From: Vibrio nereis NBRC 15637
GTDB lineage: Bacteria > Pseudomonadota > Gammaproteobacteria > Enterobacterales > Vibrionaceae
Length of the DNA stretch: 64,000 nt
NCBI RefSeq assembly: GCF_001591105.1
Contig: NZ_BCUD01000002.1
Location: forward strand, 124,001-188,000
Reading direction: 5' to 3'
The position numbers and the translations under genes are program-made. Below are positions 52,253 through 62,839 of this stretch, piece by piece; position 1 is the first letter of the stretch, and the number at the start of each line of letters is the position of its first letter. The notes beneath the pieces were generated by a model, which was not told the origin of the DNA, did no database searches, and saw only the letters and a program-made list of their open reading frames with translations.

Positions 52253-54265
52253 ATGGTTGCCACCCCAAAATTTGTACGTCAGCTTATTCATTCCGCTTCT
52301 GCCAGCCACCACCGTTATGGTGTGGTATTAAAGGGCGATCAGCCGTGGCAGCTGCAATGGCTTAAGCAAATCTCCCGCGAAGTATCGAGCAATCAAATCT
52401 TCCAGGTGGGTGGAGATGCCCATTCTTTTTCTCATCAGTGCGTTCGTTATTCAAAAGGGCAGCGTCTATTAGGACAAGAATGCCAGCTACTTATTTGTGA
52501 CTTCACGGAAGGGTTTGACGCCAATAGTTTCAGTGCTGCACTTGGCTGCGTTGTCGGTGGAGGGCTGGTTGTTATTATACCCAAGCCGACACCATCAAAT
52601 GCAGTGGATGATCAGTGGCTGGAGAATGCTTTAGGTAAGTTAATTTTTGTTGAGCAGAATCAGCCACTGCCTTGTATTCCTGCACAAGTTGATACCACCT
52701 TAGAGGCTTATTCCCAGCAAAACCTAGCGGTTGAGAAAATCAGAAAAGTGATAGAAGGACACAGAAAACGTCCGTTAGTGATCACGGCAGATAGAGGAAG
52801 AGGGAAGAGCAGTGCGCTGGGCATTGCGGCGGCAGAGCTTATGCTAGCTCGAAGCATTCATATTATGGCTACCGCGCCAACGCTTGCAACGATTCAACCT
52901 GTGTTTGAGCACGCACTACGTTTGTTGCCACAAGCGAAGCAAGAAAAGGGGAGGCTTACTTTTGATGACTCTGTATTAGAGTTTGTTGCGCCCGATGAAC
53001 TGCTGCGCAATCAGCCTACGTGTGATTGTCTTTTTGTCGATGAAGCATCGGCGATTCCTATTCCCATGCTGAAAAAAATGGTCGAACACTACCATCGCGC
53101 TGTTTTTTCTACCACGGTCCATGGGTACGAAGGTTGTGGTCGCGGCTTCACACTCAAATTCCAGTCATGGCTAGCTAAGCATCGCCCTAATTATAATCAT
53201 ATCCATCTTGATCAACCGATACGCTGGAATAGCAACGACCCGCTCGAACAATGGCACTTTGATTCGTTTTTGTTAGATGCGGAATTACAGAAATTACCTA
53301 AGGGACAGCAAGACGGCGGGATACTTACTCATATCACCAAACAGCAATTACTCCAACAACCACAACTGCTTCGTGCTTGTTTTGCCTTATTGGTGAATGC
53401 ACATTATCAAACATCACCCAATGACCTAATGTTATTACTCGCAGACGATGCGATTCAGCTCTATGCCTCTTTTTCTGGTGACGTGTGCATAGGCTGCGTA
53501 TTGACGGTGCAAGAAGGTGAATTGGATGAGGCTCTAATTGAGCAGATACAGCAGGGGAAACGCCGCCCTAAAGGACACCTAGTCGCCACCACACTGGCGA
53601 ATCAACTGGGAGTTACCCAAGCTGCTTGTTGCCGCAGTCTTCGAATCATGCGCATTGCTGTTCATCCTCAACTGCAAAGACAGGGAGTAGGGCAGCGATT
53701 GCTGTCACAGCTGAGAGAGATAACAGAAGCTGAGTTTTACTCCACCAGTTTTGGTGCTACAGCCGAACTGGTCTCGTTCTGGAAGAAATGTGGTTTCATG
53801 CCAGTTAAGTTAGGCAGCGCGAGAGAGCAAGCGAGTGGAACACATTCTTTGGTCATGGTTTCTGGCGACGGTACTTGGATGAAAGATGTCGAGTCCTACT
53901 TCCGTCAGTTTATCCAGTTTTCAATTTCTACCTTGTTTCAAGATCTCGAACTCGACCTAGTACGAGTGTTGTTACAAGATGAGAGTTCTTCACTTAACCC
54001 CACAGCCGTGCACTTAATCGAAAACTACGCTAAGGGCGGGTCAAGTTATGATAGCGTCGCGCCGGTATTTGCGGCTTGGTGGATGGCGTATCCAAAGCGA
54101 CTGATGTCAGCCAGTGATTTTCTCATTCGTAAGTTCGTACAAAACTGTTCTTGGGAGCAATGTGTGAAAGAGTTTGCCTTGGTTGGTAAGAAACAAGCTG
54201 AGCTACAACTAAGGAGTGACATGGCAGACCTGCTATCTAACCTGAATTTACACTGTAAAAAGTAG
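52253..54265 (+). CDS. tmcA: tRNA(Met) cytidine acetyltransferase TmcA
   Basis: 670 residues, normal for TmcA. It makes N4-acetylcytidine at the wobble position of elongator tRNA-Met using acetyl-CoA and ATP. Order: N-terminal DUF1726, RecD-like helicase/ATPase with Walker A ITADRGRGKSSALGIAAAELM and Walker B DCLFVDEASAIPIPML, then GNAT acetyltransferase with RIMRIAVHPQLQRQGVGQRLLSQL, and a C-terminal tail. The first of three clustered parS2 sites lies in its last codons. It sits just after parB2 on the same strand with its own start at the ATG after TTGAGTTTGTC; no clear ribosome site. Confidence 0.94.
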   Translation: MVATPKFVRQLIHSASASHHRYGVVLKGDQPWQLQWLKQISREVSSNQIFQVGGDAHSFSHQCVRYSKGQRLLGQECQLLICDFTEGFDANSFSAALGCVVGGGLVVIIPKPTPSNAVDDQWLENALGKLIFVEQNQPLPCIPAQVDTTLEAYSQQNLAVEKIRKVIEGHRKRPLVITADRGRGKSSALGIAAAELMLARSIHIMATAPTLATIQPVFEHALRLLPQAKQEKGRLTFDDSVLEFVAPDELLRNQPTCDCLFVDEASAIPIPMLKKMVEHYHRAVFSTTVHGYEGCGRGFTLKFQSWLAKHRPNYNHIHLDQPIRWNSNDPLEQWHFDSFLLDAELQKLPKGQQDGGILTHITKQQLLQQPQLLRACFALLVNAHYQTSPNDLMLLLADDAIQLYASFSGDVCIGCVLTVQEGELDEALIEQIQQGKRRPKGHLVATTLANQLGVTQAACCRSLRIMRIAVHPQLQRQGVGQRLLSQLREITEAEFYSTSFGATAELVSFWKKCGFMPVKLGSAREQASGTHSLVMVSGDGTWMKDVESYFRQFIQFSISTLFQDLELDLVRVLLQDESSSLNPTAVHLIENYAKGGSSYDSVAPVFAAWWMAYPKRLMSASDFLIRKFVQNCSWEQCVKEFALVGKKQAELQLRSDMADLLSNLNLHCKK

Positions 54266-54333
54266 CCTCACTCACCCGTTCTCAATCTCAATTTACACTG
54301 TAAAAATCAGAGCTTACTTTTTACAGTGTAAAT
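54246..54333. promoter_or_regulatory. Cluster of three parS2 sites
   Basis: TTTACACTGTAAA at 54247-54259 and 54292-54304, and TTTACAGTGTAAA at 54320-54332. All fit NTTTACANTGTAAAN. Starts are 45 and 28 bp apart. The first overlaps the end of tmcA (codons for HCKK). Likely the main ParB2 loading centre here, about 4.7 kb from the origin. Confidence 0.9.
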
Positions 54334-54490
54334 CTGAACACAACACCCACTCAGCAGTCGAATCCACAATCCTCCTTTCCCGTTGAATAACACCATTCAG
54401 TGACTAGGCTCTAATTTGTAGTACTTTGGATTTAGATAACTTCTAAAATTGCATACACTCAAAACAGGATGTTTTATAGGCTCGTAGTAT

Positions 54491-56173
54491 ATGTGGGAAA
54501 AGTTGTTGGAACTATCCGAGGATAAGCTCTCTGTCTTAGCCAAACTGATGCCTGATGTCGAACTTGATAACAGCACCGATCAGCAAGGGCTTGAAAATGC
54601 GTTGGAGCAAATTCAAGCCCAAGATTATTTCGTCTTGGACGAGGAAGTCGACCGCTTTCTGAAACTTGCGAAAAAAAGCGAAACAGAAGCCTACGAAGGC
54701 GTAACTATCGCTGAGGTGAGAGATGTTCAGGTTCAGGTCGTGATTTCAGAAAATGATATGCTGGCCACCATGGTGCTGACTGGGGCTTATCAAGGTCAGC
54801 CTCTCACTGGGCCTAAGATTGTCAATGCTCTTGCAGAAGCACATGTCGTAAAAGGGATTAATAAACTAGCGCTCAAGAAAGTTTTAGTCATGAGCCACAA
54901 GCTCAAACCAGGCGAAACTTTTGAGCAACCTGTCGCGATCGGCAAGCCACCCGTCGATGGTCAAGATACAGAGTTACGTGCTCTGGTAGAAGACCCAACC
55001 AAGCTAGTTCTCGCGCCCAAAGAAAAGCAGGGCGAAGGAAAAGTCGACATGCTGAACCTAGGCGGGACCGTTTCCGTCGCCGAGGGTGACGCGTTAATGG
55101 AAAGAATCCCTGCGACAGAGGGCGAAGCGGGTGTATCGGTTCTTGGTCGTGTTATTCCTGCGAAAGTAGGTAAAGATATGCTGCTGAAAGAAGGCAAGGG
55201 ATCGGTTATTTCCAATGAGAATCCAAACTTATTAATCGCGGCGATATCTGGTATGCCAGTGATTCATGATCGCAGTGTGGATGTCACAGAAGCGATTTGT
55301 CTGCCGACTGTTGGTGTTGGTACCGGGCATGTGAAATTTAAAGGGGACGTCGTCGTACTGGGTAATGTCGAATCTGACATGATTGTACGCGCTACAGGGA
55401 GTGTCACGGTTGGTGGGTTTATCGAATCCGCTGATGTGCAGGCTAAAGGCGATATTCATGTTGCTAAGGGAATTATTGGCCACAACGTTTCTGAAGGTGA
55501 AGAGAGAAGCTGTGTTGTGAAATCGGGCGGCTCGATTTATGCCAAATACGCGCAGTTCTCAGAGCTTCAAGCGGCGGAAGACATCCACCTAGATGTGCAC
55601 TGTATGAATAGTGAAGTTCGTTGTGGTAAAGATTTGATTGTGTCTGATGCCAATGGAAAACAAGGCACGCTCAGCGGTGGACACGCAAAAGTGGGTGGAA
55701 AAGTGAAGTGTGTCGAATTGGGTGTAGAAGGTGATACGGCTACATACGTTGAAGCCTTTGCTCGTTTCCAGACTTATAAAGAACGCCAGGCCAAACTTAA
55801 AGAGCAATACACCCAATCTCAAGAAGCGACCATGGCGGTTATTCGCCAAGAGCTTGAGCTGAAAAAAATACCTAAATCAGAACGTACCCCAGAGCAAGAG
55901 CAAACGCTTGAAACGCAAAAGCTAGAAGCCAATACAAATTTAGAAGCGGCCAAACTTGCAAGGGACGTCAATGAAGCCGATCTTAACCACGCGCTTGAAG
56001 AGGCCAAAATTGAAGTGACAGGTAAAGTCTTCACCCACGTGACGGCACAGTTTGGCGATGAAAAGATCACAACCAAGCGAGTTCATGGTCCAAGTATTTT
56101 CTCGTTCAATCAGTATGAGATTAAATGTAGCTCGATGTTGGATGAAGAAGCCTTCGAGCAAGATGAGGTTTAG
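54491..56173 (+). CDS. DUF342 (FapA) family protein
   Basis: 560 residues. DUF342 proteins have a beta-helix core with coiled-coil; visible here are the pieces GKPPVDGQDTELRAL, GVSVLGRVIPAKVGKDMLL, DVVVLGNVESDMIVRATGSVTVGGFIESADVQAKGDIHVAKGIIG and DLIVSDANGKQGTLSGGHAKVGGKVKCVELG. Residues about 415-500 are a long charged coiled coil. V. vulnificus FapA of this family was reported to bind EIIA-Glc and control polar flagellum assembly. Location in the cytoplasm. No flagellar gene is adjacent, so that role is inference. Transcribed alone. Confidence 0.87.
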   Translation: MWEKLLELSEDKLSVLAKLMPDVELDNSTDQQGLENALEQIQAQDYFVLDEEVDRFLKLAKKSETEAYEGVTIAEVRDVQVQVVISENDMLATMVLTGAYQGQPLTGPKIVNALAEAHVVKGINKLALKKVLVMSHKLKPGETFEQPVAIGKPPVDGQDTELRALVEDPTKLVLAPKEKQGEGKVDMLNLGGTVSVAEGDALMERIPATEGEAGVSVLGRVIPAKVGKDMLLKEGKGSVISNENPNLLIAAISGMPVIHDRSVDVTEAICLPTVGVGTGHVKFKGDVVVLGNVESDMIVRATGSVTVGGFIESADVQAKGDIHVAKGIIGHNVSEGEERSCVVKSGGSIYAKYAQFSELQAAEDIHLDVHCMNSEVRCGKDLIVSDANGKQGTLSGGHAKVGGKVKCVELGVEGDTATYVEAFARFQTYKERQAKLKEQYTQSQEATMAVIRQELELKKIPKSERTPEQEQTLETQKLEANTNLEAAKLARDVNEADLNHALEEAKIEVTGKVFTHVTAQFGDEKITTKRVHGPSIFSFNQYEIKCSSMLDEEAFEQDEV

Positions 56174-56225
56174 CTAGCTTGGGGAGCGTTACAGTGAAGC
56201 GTAACCTTTTATAGTAAACCGCACT

Positions 56226-56260
56226 AAAAAAGCCAGTTACCTTTCGGTACTGGCTTTTGT
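56226..56260. terminator. Terminator between the FapA-like and MCP genes
   Basis: AAAAAAGCCAGTTACC-N..-GGTACTGGCTTTTG stem-loop with A- and T-runs. Confidence 0.85.
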
Positions 56261-56298
56261 ATTTCTAAGGGTTTTGATGCGTTCAGTAAAGCCGCTAT

Positions 56299-58002
56299 TT
56301 AGACTCGATAATGCTCTATTTCATTTTTCAGCGTATCAGATAGCTGAGCAAGCTCATGTGTGGCGGTACTGCTTTGCTCAGCGCCCGTTGCGGTTTGTTG
56401 GGAAATTTCACTGATCGCAGAAATATTGGCATTGATTTCTTCGGTGACTAAGCTTTGCTCTTCGGCTGCCGTCGCAATTTGAACGTTCATTGCGGAAATT
56501 TGATCAACGCTCTCTTTGATCTTAATGAGTGATTCTCCCGCTTCTCTTGATTTCTCAACGGTGGCTAATGCGCTATTCGCACCGGCTTCTAGTCGTTGTG
56601 TTGAATCTCGGCTCCCTTGTTGTAAGCGCTGGATGGTTTGTAATATTTCCTGGGTTGATTCTTGCGTTTTACTGGCCAGTGAGCGCACTTCGTCGGCAAC
56701 GACGGCGAAACCACGGCCTTGCTCACCGGCTCTGGCTGCCTCAATCGCGGCATTCAGAGCCAGCAGGTTGGTCTGCTCAGAAATGCCTTGAATCACATCG
56801 ACCACGCTACCAATCTCTTCAGAGTGCTGTGCTAAGACATGCATGGACTCGACCGACTCCTGCAACTCTTGAGACAGACTCTCGATCATCTCAATACTTT
56901 GCTTCACAACGCTTTGCCCACTTTCTGCGGCTAGGTCTGCTTGCTCAGAAGCATCTGCAGCAGACGCTGCGCTCTGTGCGACTTCGTGAACGGTTGCGGT
57001 GAATTCATTGATTGCGGTCGCGACTTGTTCTGTCTGCGCTTGCTGGGAAACAATGTTTTGTTTGGTTTGCTCAGCAATGGCAGAGTTTGATTCCGCTGAT
57101 TTCGCTAGCTGGTCGATTGAATCACGATTGGTTTGTACAACGTGTTGGAAGCTAGACACAATCTTGTTGACCGACTCCGCAATGTCATTGAACTCGTCGT
57201 TACCTTGTATAGCGATACGTTGAGTGAGGTCACCAGCGGCGATGTCTCTTGCTGATTGTTCCAATTGCTGAGCAGACTGGTTGACTCGACGAGCGATCAA
57301 TAATGACATCGCAGTAATAAACAGCAAAGCAAGTACGGCAATCGCACTGACAACGACAATGAAACGCTGGGTGTTTTCTTGAGCGCGTTTAAAGCTCGCG
57401 GCACCTTGTTGCTCTTGCATTGATAAGAACAAGTCTGCGCTTTGATATGCCTCGATGTACAGAGGGTTTATTTTGGTCAGCAGAATGAAGTTTGCTTGAT
57501 TGAAATCTTGTTGATGGAGCTGTTCTATCGCTGGATTAAACCCTTGTTCGGTGATGACATCCAGTGTTGATGCGAGATTTTTTACTACCTCGATATGCTC
57601 TTGGCGCAAATCTGATGTGAGCAACTCATCGTCTACAATACGGTGTAGATTTGTTATTGCTGACTCAATATCTGAGATGTGTCTATCGAGCGGGTGATCG
57701 TGCATTGAAGCAAACTTTGAAGACGGATCGTGTTGGAAGGCGAGCAGTAAAGAACTGCGTGCATTGCCGAGTTCATCGATCACTTTACTGGTCCTAAAAC
57801 TTTGCTGCATTCCTTGGCGATACATAGTATCTAAGTATCCTTCGCTCTCTTGCATCCCAGTTACACCTTGGTAGCCAAGTATCGTAAATGCGGCGAAGAT
57901 AAATAGTATATTGACTCTTAATTTAACACTTACTTTGGAAAAGTGTTGGAGCCAGCTTGCTTGGTTGGTTTGCACAGAGTGGCTGCGATGAGAGGCGGGC
58001 AT
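56299..58002 (-). CDS. Methyl-accepting chemotaxis protein with 4-helix-bundle-type sensor
   Basis: 567 residues. TM1 near 31-48 ([20 protein letters not shown]), a periplasmic helical domain of about 165 residues resembling a four-helix bundle, TM2 near 214-234 ([21 protein letters not shown]), HAMP ([23 protein letters not shown]), then methylation helices and the signalling hairpin with [20 protein letters not shown] and [11 protein letters not shown], the CheA/CheW contact. The tail ends [14 protein letters not shown] with no NWETF pentapeptide. Ligand unknown. Expressed alone; start TTACC-rich region upstream. Confidence 0.92.
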   Translation of the reverse strand: MPASHRSHSVQTNQASWLQHFSKVSVKLRVNILFIFAAFTILGYQGVTGMQESEGYLDTMYRQGMQQSFRTSKVIDELGNARSSLLLAFQHDPSSKFASMHDHPLDRHISDIESAITNLHRIVDDELLTSDLRQEHIEVVKNLASTLDVITEQGFNPAIEQLHQQDFNQANFILLTKINPLYIEAYQSADLFLSMQEQQGAASFKRAQENTQRFIVVVSAIAVLALLFITAMSLLIARRVNQSAQQLEQSARDIAAGDLTQRIAIQGNDEFNDIAESVNKIVSSFQHVVQTNRDSIDQLAKSAESNSAIAEQTKQNIVSQQAQTEQVATAINEFTATVHEVAQSAASAADASEQADLAAESGQSVVKQSIEMIESLSQELQESVESMHVLAQHSEEIGSVVDVIQGISEQTNLLALNAAIEAARAGEQGRGFAVVADEVRSLASKTQESTQEILQTIQRLQQGSRDSTQRLEAGANSALATVEKSREAGESLIKIKESVDQISAMNVQIATAAEEQSLVTEEINANISAISEISQQTATGAEQSSTATHELAQLSDTLKNEIEHYRV

Positions 58003-58249
58003 ATATATCGTTACCTTTTATTTAGTGTTTTCTTATTTATCTAAATTGGAACACTTTAGGTAGTAGATTAAGATGATGTGAGTCATAGATCTCAATTCGC
58101 TAAAAGCCTTGTTTGATTAGAGTGTTATTGCGGTCATGTTTTTCTATATATTTTGTATGTAAGTGCGACGCAAAGTGTGAAATTAACACTTAATCAGTAG
58201 GAAATATTGAGAGCTTAGTTTGCCAAGGGGAGTGTAGGCGATTCGTATG

Positions 58250-58274
58250 AAAGAGGCCGTGTAAGCCTCTTTTT
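58250..58274. terminator. Hairpin between the MCP and YegD genes
   Basis: AAAGAGGC-N..-GCCTCTTTTT; serves the leftward YegD gene. The rest of 58003-58300 is AT-rich non-coding MCP upstream sequence with no further element that I can support. Confidence 0.65.
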
Positions 58275-58300
58275 GAGAGGAAATAGCGAGAGTATGAAGC

Positions 58301-59653
58301 TTATTTAAAGCAGACGTCGGCCCAGCGTGCTAAACCCGCGGTTACCGAACCAAAGTAGTTACCACTCACGACAGGTATGTGTGGCAATGTTTCTTGCACT
58401 GCACCGCGCAGAATGGGAGAGCGTGCAGAGCCACCCGTCATAAAGATAGCGTCTGGTGTCGCGCCACCTTGCATAACGGCTTCTTTGACCAATTCAGCCA
58501 TCTTTTGTTTTGGCGACTCGATGGCGTTGATCATGTCTTCGAAACGAATATCTACTTCCAGCCGTTCTGACAGTAGCTCCATCATGACTCGATATTGGCT
58601 ATGATCGGACAACGCAATTTTGGCTTCTTCAGCATGGCGAACAATGCGATAGCCTAATGTTTCATGGAATACTTCTAGCAACCGAGCCAGCTTCTCCGGT
58701 TCTTGCGCTTCTTTTTTTAGTTGCATCAAACTGGTTAAGTTAGAACGAGAATAGAAATCGGTTTGCGCGTCAACACTATTGATTGCAATCGGGTTCCAAA
58801 ACTGGATATGTGGCATCGCGATGTTGGCAATGGTTTTACTGCCGAGGCCAAAAGGGGTCATCAGTTGTTTAAAAGCCAGTGCTATATCGAGATCATTTCC
58901 GCCCACACGTTGTCCACTATGTGCGAGCAAACTTTGCGTCCTATCCGGCTGGCCGCGCCAGTTTGGCCCCATTTCGATTAGCGAGCAGTCTGTGGTACCA
59001 CCACCAATATCCACCACCAGCACAGTTTTGTTCTCCGTGAGTGTGGCTTCGTACTCCAAGCCAGCCGCAACAGGCTCAAACTGAAATTCTATGTTTTTAA
59101 AGCCCGCACGTTTGGCGGCTTTGAGTAGGATCGCTTCGGCTTGTTGGTTAGCAGCTTCGCTATCTCTGCCGTGAAAGTTCACAGGGCGACCAATCACGGT
59201 ATCTTGGATAATTTCTTGTGCGTCAGATTCCGCATTGCGTTTAATGTTATCCATCATCGCGCAGACCAGATCTTCAAAGAAACTGATTTGTACGTCTCGC
59301 AGACCAGACGCACCCAGAAAAGACTTGGGTGATTTTACATAGTAAGTTTCACTGGGTTCCTCAAGATAGAGATCCAATGCCGCGTTGCCAAAGGCAAGAT
59401 CAGACGCTTCTAGCTGAATGTCTTCTTCGCGGTTTAACGCGATCGCCCGGCGTAAAACTTGCTCACCCAATGCATCAAAGGGTTTGATGTCTCTGTGCTT
59501 GAAAAGATATTCCGCGACAGATTCACGCGTTGGGGCTGCCAATGTTGACGGGATATAGGTACTGTCACCTTCTAGTTTGAGGAGTGTTGGCTCTCCTTCC
59601 ACCATTTTTGCTACAGAACAGTTGGCCGTACCATAGTCAAATCCAATAAACAT
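58301..59653 (-). CDS. yegD: YegD-type Hsp70-family ATPase
   Basis: 450 residues from the ATG at 59653 (GTAGGAGTGAAT upstream; a GTG two codons earlier is in frame). It has only the actin-like ATPase half of Hsp70: MFIGFDYGTANCSVA phosphate-1 loop, VVDIGGGTTDCSLIEM phosphate-2, HSGQRVGGNDLDIALAF, and TGGSARSPILRGAV adenosine motif. There is no peptide-binding domain, so it is a putative chaperone-like ATPase, not DnaK. Length fits E. coli YegD (450). Function unknown; no DnaJ or GrpE gene is adjacent. Confidence 0.92.
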   Translation of the reverse strand: MFIGFDYGTANCSVAKMVEGEPTLLKLEGDSTYIPSTLAAPTRESVAEYLFKHRDIKPFDALGEQVLRRAIALNREEDIQLEASDLAFGNAALDLYLEEPSETYYVKSPKSFLGASGLRDVQISFFEDLVCAMMDNIKRNAESDAQEIIQDTVIGRPVNFHGRDSEAANQQAEAILLKAAKRAGFKNIEFQFEPVAAGLEYEATLTENKTVLVVDIGGGTTDCSLIEMGPNWRGQPDRTQSLLAHSGQRVGGNDLDIALAFKQLMTPFGLGSKTIANIAMPHIQFWNPIAINSVDAQTDFYSRSNLTSLMQLKKEAQEPEKLARLLEVFHETLGYRIVRHAEEAKIALSDHSQYRVMMELLSERLEVDIRFEDMINAIESPKQKMAELVKEAVMQGGATPDAIFMTGGSARSPILRGAVQETLPHIPVVSGNYFGSVTAGLARWADVCFK

Positions 59654-59903
59654 ATTCACTCCTACACATGAAAAAAGGTCGGCAATGCTACCTCAATGCG
59701 GATACGTTTTCTACATCGTTACTTGGCCGTTGTGTAACTTTGAATTTTTACGTGGATAAAAAGTGTGGATGTTTGACCGCGTTGTTTCGGTTGTTGTCCC
59801 CTTGTGGTTAGACATGGATCTCATGTAAATACGTTTTAAAGTGCTAGAATTGGTCACATAACCATCTATTTATGTTCCACTAAGAGCGACAAAAGGGGTT
59901 ACT

Positions 59904-60149
59904 ATGTTAGGTGAAGATCATTCTCTGTTAAGTGAATTTCCAGAATACAAAGATACGATCACAGCACTGTCTCAATCGGACGAAGCATTTCTTGCCGATA
60001 TGAAGCAATACGATCTTTTAGACCAGGAGATCCGGAAACTCGAATTGCGAGACTCGCCAGTCAGTGATGAAGAAATGCTAAAAATGAAACAGGATCGGGC
60101 GGCAATGAAAGACGATCTTCACATCAAGATCACCCAAGCCGCGAATTAG
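59904..60149 (+). CDS. YdcH-family protein (DUF465)
   Basis: 81 residues, normal size. Typical start MLGEDHSLLSEFPEYKDTI, then FLADMKQYDLLDQEIRKLE and SDEEMLKMKQDRAAMKDDL; a soluble helical hairpin rich in acidic residues. Function is not established in the family. Preceded by AAAAGGGGTTACT, a good ribosome site. Single gene. Confidence 0.9.
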   Translation: MLGEDHSLLSEFPEYKDTITALSQSDEAFLADMKQYDLLDQEIRKLELRDSPVSDEEMLKMKQDRAAMKDDLHIKITQAAN

Positions 60150-60317
60150 ATCAACAGCAGAGAAAGGCAGAAACAACGTGTTTCTGCTTTTTTGATCGAG
60201 GGTATTCAGCCAGGTTCAGGTTGCATAGCCTAGATGGCTTATATTTCACTCCACATTTAGATAAATCGTGATAATGTGATTCGTTAGTCAATAACGAACC
60301 ATAAAGAACACTATCCG

Positions 60318-60938
60318 ATGAATACCGCATTGCTGGGAATGTTTATTCCAACCTTTTTCTTTGTTTCCATTACGCCTGGTATGTGTATGACACTCGCACT
60401 GACGTTGGGCATGAGTGTCGGTTATAAACGTACATTGTGGATGATGGCGGGGGAGTTAGTAGGGGTAGGCTTAGTCGCCGTTGCCGCTGTACTTGGCATT
60501 GCCGCGGTGATGCTTAATTACCCTTGGCTATTTGTTGCGCTTAAGTTGATAGGGGGCAGTTACCTATTTTATCTTGGCGTGCAGATGTGGCGTTCACGCG
60601 GCAAGTTAGCGATCAACATGGAAGAGGCAACTCAAGCCCCACAAAGTGATTGGGACCTAGTGGTGCAAGGCTTTGTTACCGCGATTGCCAACCCGAAAGG
60701 TTGGGCATTTATGATCTCTTTGCTTCCCCCATTCATTGATCAGAGTGTCGCTTTGGCGCCTCAGCTTGTGATTCTTGTTAGCATCATTCTCTGTTTTGAA
60801 TTTTTGTGTATGACGCTGTATGCGACAGGTGGGAAAGGGTTGAAACGCGTGTTAGGACACTCTCAAAATGTTCGCTTGATGAACCGAATCGCTGGTACCT
60901 TAATGATGGGAGTTGGTGTTTGGTTGCTCGTCAGTTAA
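60318..60938 (+). CDS. LysE-family translocator (amino acid or homoserine exporter)
   Basis: 206 residues with six hydrophobic helices. LysE/RhtB features: TFFFVSITPGMCMTLALTLGMSVGYKRTLWMMAGELVG, LKLIGGSYLFYLGVQMWRS, and GFVTAIANPKGWAFMISLLPPFI. It exports basic or other amino acids across the inner membrane. Substrate uncertain. The start follows AAAGAACACTATCCG, weak. Followed by a strong terminator shared with the convergent MCP. Confidence 0.9.
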   Translation: MNTALLGMFIPTFFFVSITPGMCMTLALTLGMSVGYKRTLWMMAGELVGVGLVAVAAVLGIAAVMLNYPWLFVALKLIGGSYLFYLGVQMWRSRGKLAINMEEATQAPQSDWDLVVQGFVTAIANPKGWAFMISLLPPFIDQSVALAPQLVILVSIILCFEFLCMTLYATGGKGLKRVLGHSQNVRLMNRIAGTLMMGVGVWLLVS

Positions 60939-60951
60939 TTCTGGTATTTAC

Positions 60952-60985
60952 AAAAAAGCCCGCGGAAATGCGGGCTTTTTTATTT
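60952..60985. terminator. Bidirectional terminator between the LysE and MCP genes
   Basis: AAAAAAGCCCGC-GGAAAT-GCGGGCTTTTTTA. Confidence 0.9.
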
Positions 60986-60999
60986 TTCGGCTGAGCAAT

Positions 61000-62661
61000 T
61001 TACACCGTAAATCGGTCGACAAGATCGTACAATTCAGTTGCTTTGTGGTTGAGCTCTTGGCTACCCGAGCGGTTTTCGTTAGCCAGCTTGGCTGATTGTG
61101 CGCTTTGATCTGATATCACCACTACACGCTGGGATATTTCTTGCCCGACGATACTCTGCTCTTCTGTCGCGGTGGCAATGAGTGCGTTCATATCCATGAT
61201 AGTACCGATAGACTCTTGAATTTTCACCAGTGCCTGAGCGGCGGTGTTGGCTTCTTGAACCGTTGTTGCACTCAGATTTTGGCTCGAATCCATCGCTTTG
61301 ACCGCAGCGTCTGATGCGGCTTTTAGCTGTTCAATCATAGCGTGGATTTCACCCGTACTGTCTTGGGTACGGCTCGCCAACTTACGCACTTCATCGGCGA
61401 CAACGGCAAAGCCTCTGCCTTGTTCGCCTGCGCGGGCTGCTTCGATTGCAGCATTGAGAGCAAGCAGGTTGGTTTGCTCCGCAATATCTTGGATAACCCC
61501 CAAAGACACCGCGATGTTTTGTACATCACCTTCCAGACGAGAAATAACATCACTTGCTTGAGTCACTTCCTGCGCTAGCGCTTCCACAGATTGCGCCGCT
61601 GAGTTCACAACATTCTGCGCATCTTTTGCATTGTCATCGGCGGTTTTGGCCGATTGCGCTGCTTGGCTGGCGTTATTTGAAATCTCGGTCGCTGTGGTGG
61701 TGAGCTCTGTCATTGCGGTTGCAACTTGTTCGGTCTCTTCTCTCTGACCAGATGCAATTTCATCCACTTGTGCAGCTCGCGCTGACATGCTGTTTGTTTC
61801 CGCAACGACTTGATGACCGACGGTACTGACGCTGCTGATAATGGATTGCAGGCTAGCGACAAACGCGTTGAAGCTGCGGCTTAGCTCAGAGAATTCTGGT
61901 GCGTTAAAGTCATCCATTCTTGCGGTAAGATCCGCTTCACCGCTGGCGAATGAACGGATTGATGTATCCAGCAACTTAATTGGTTTCATGATGGTTCTGT
62001 TGACCATGACAGCAAAAGCAAAAACAGCGGCTGCAATCAACATATAAAACATCACAATGGCGGAAAGTGTCTTATGTAATGCGCTTGTGGTTGTGGCTTC
62101 CATTTGCTCAACAACAGCATCAATATCATCGGTATAGAAACCTGTGCCCAACATTACATCCCATTCAGGAATGAATATGGAGTAACTCAGCTTAGGCAGG
62201 GTTTCGGTTCCGCCCAGTTTCGGAAAATAGTAAGTTGTGAACTCGCCCGTTTTGGCATTTCGGATCAGATCTTGGATAAAGTAGTGGCCCTTTTTATCTT
62301 GTAAGTCCCAAAAATTTTTGCCTACCCCGTCTAGATTCGAGCCTGTGACTTTACGTACTCCTTTCGAGTCGTAGCCAAATATATAGCCTGATTGACCGTA
62401 TTCAAGTGCTTGCAATGTTGGTAGTGCTTCTTCAAAGGAGGCGCCTCTTGCGAGGAAAGGAGAGATAGAAGATTCAGCCATCTGGATATAGTTTTTTAGC
62501 TCCGCTTTTTTCATATCCATCATATTGGAGCGGGTAGCTTCGATTTGTTGTTGATTGAGCTCGGTTGTTTTGATGTAGGTGTAGCTGAGGGTGCCGAGAG
62601 TGACGACTAGCAGCGGAATCAGTGCCAAGATGTACAGGCGACTTTTGATGGTTAGACTCAT
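61000..62661 (-). CDS. Methyl-accepting chemotaxis protein with single Cache sensor domain
   Basis: 553 residues. TM1 near 10-30 ([20 protein letters not shown]), a periplasmic sCache_2 domain about 45-185 with [39 protein letters not shown] and [20 protein letters not shown], typical of receptors for small organic acids; TM2 near 195-220, HAMP, and the signalling hairpin [20 protein letters not shown]. It ends [10 protein letters not shown], with no methylation pentapeptide. Its 3' end contains a near-parS2 sequence at 60999-61011 with one mismatch. Ligand unknown. Confidence 0.92.
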   Translation of the reverse strand: MSLTIKSRLYILALIPLLVVTLGTLSYTYIKTTELNQQQIEATRSNMMDMKKAELKNYIQMAESSISPFLARGASFEEALPTLQALEYGQSGYIFGYDSKGVRKVTGSNLDGVGKNFWDLQDKKGHYFIQDLIRNAKTGEFTTYYFPKLGGTETLPKLSYSIFIPEWDVMLGTGFYTDDIDAVVEQMEATTTSALHKTLSAIVMFYMLIAAAVFAFAVMVNRTIMKPIKLLDTSIRSFASGEADLTARMDDFNAPEFSELSRSFNAFVASLQSIISSVSTVGHQVVAETNSMSARAAQVDEIASGQREETEQVATAMTELTTTATEISNNASQAAQSAKTADDNAKDAQNVVNSAAQSVEALAQEVTQASDVISRLEGDVQNIAVSLGVIQDIAEQTNLLALNAAIEAARAGEQGRGFAVVADEVRKLASRTQDSTGEIHAMIEQLKAASDAAVKAMDSSQNLSATTVQEANTAAQALVKIQESIGTIMDMNALIATATEEQSIVGQEISQRVVVISDQSAQSAKLANENRSGSQELNHKATELYDLVDRFTV

Positions 62662-62839
62662 ACAGAAATCCTTTTTTTATTATTTTCATAGTCCGTCACA
62701 GCGATCAGATATGAATTGTTTTTTGTCTATTTGGCAGAAGGTATCTAGACCTAAAGTTTAGATATTAGAGTAACGATTAAAATGTAGTATGACTGTGAGT
62801 GTTGTGAGGTTAATAAAAGTGGAGATCTTAGACTTTAGT

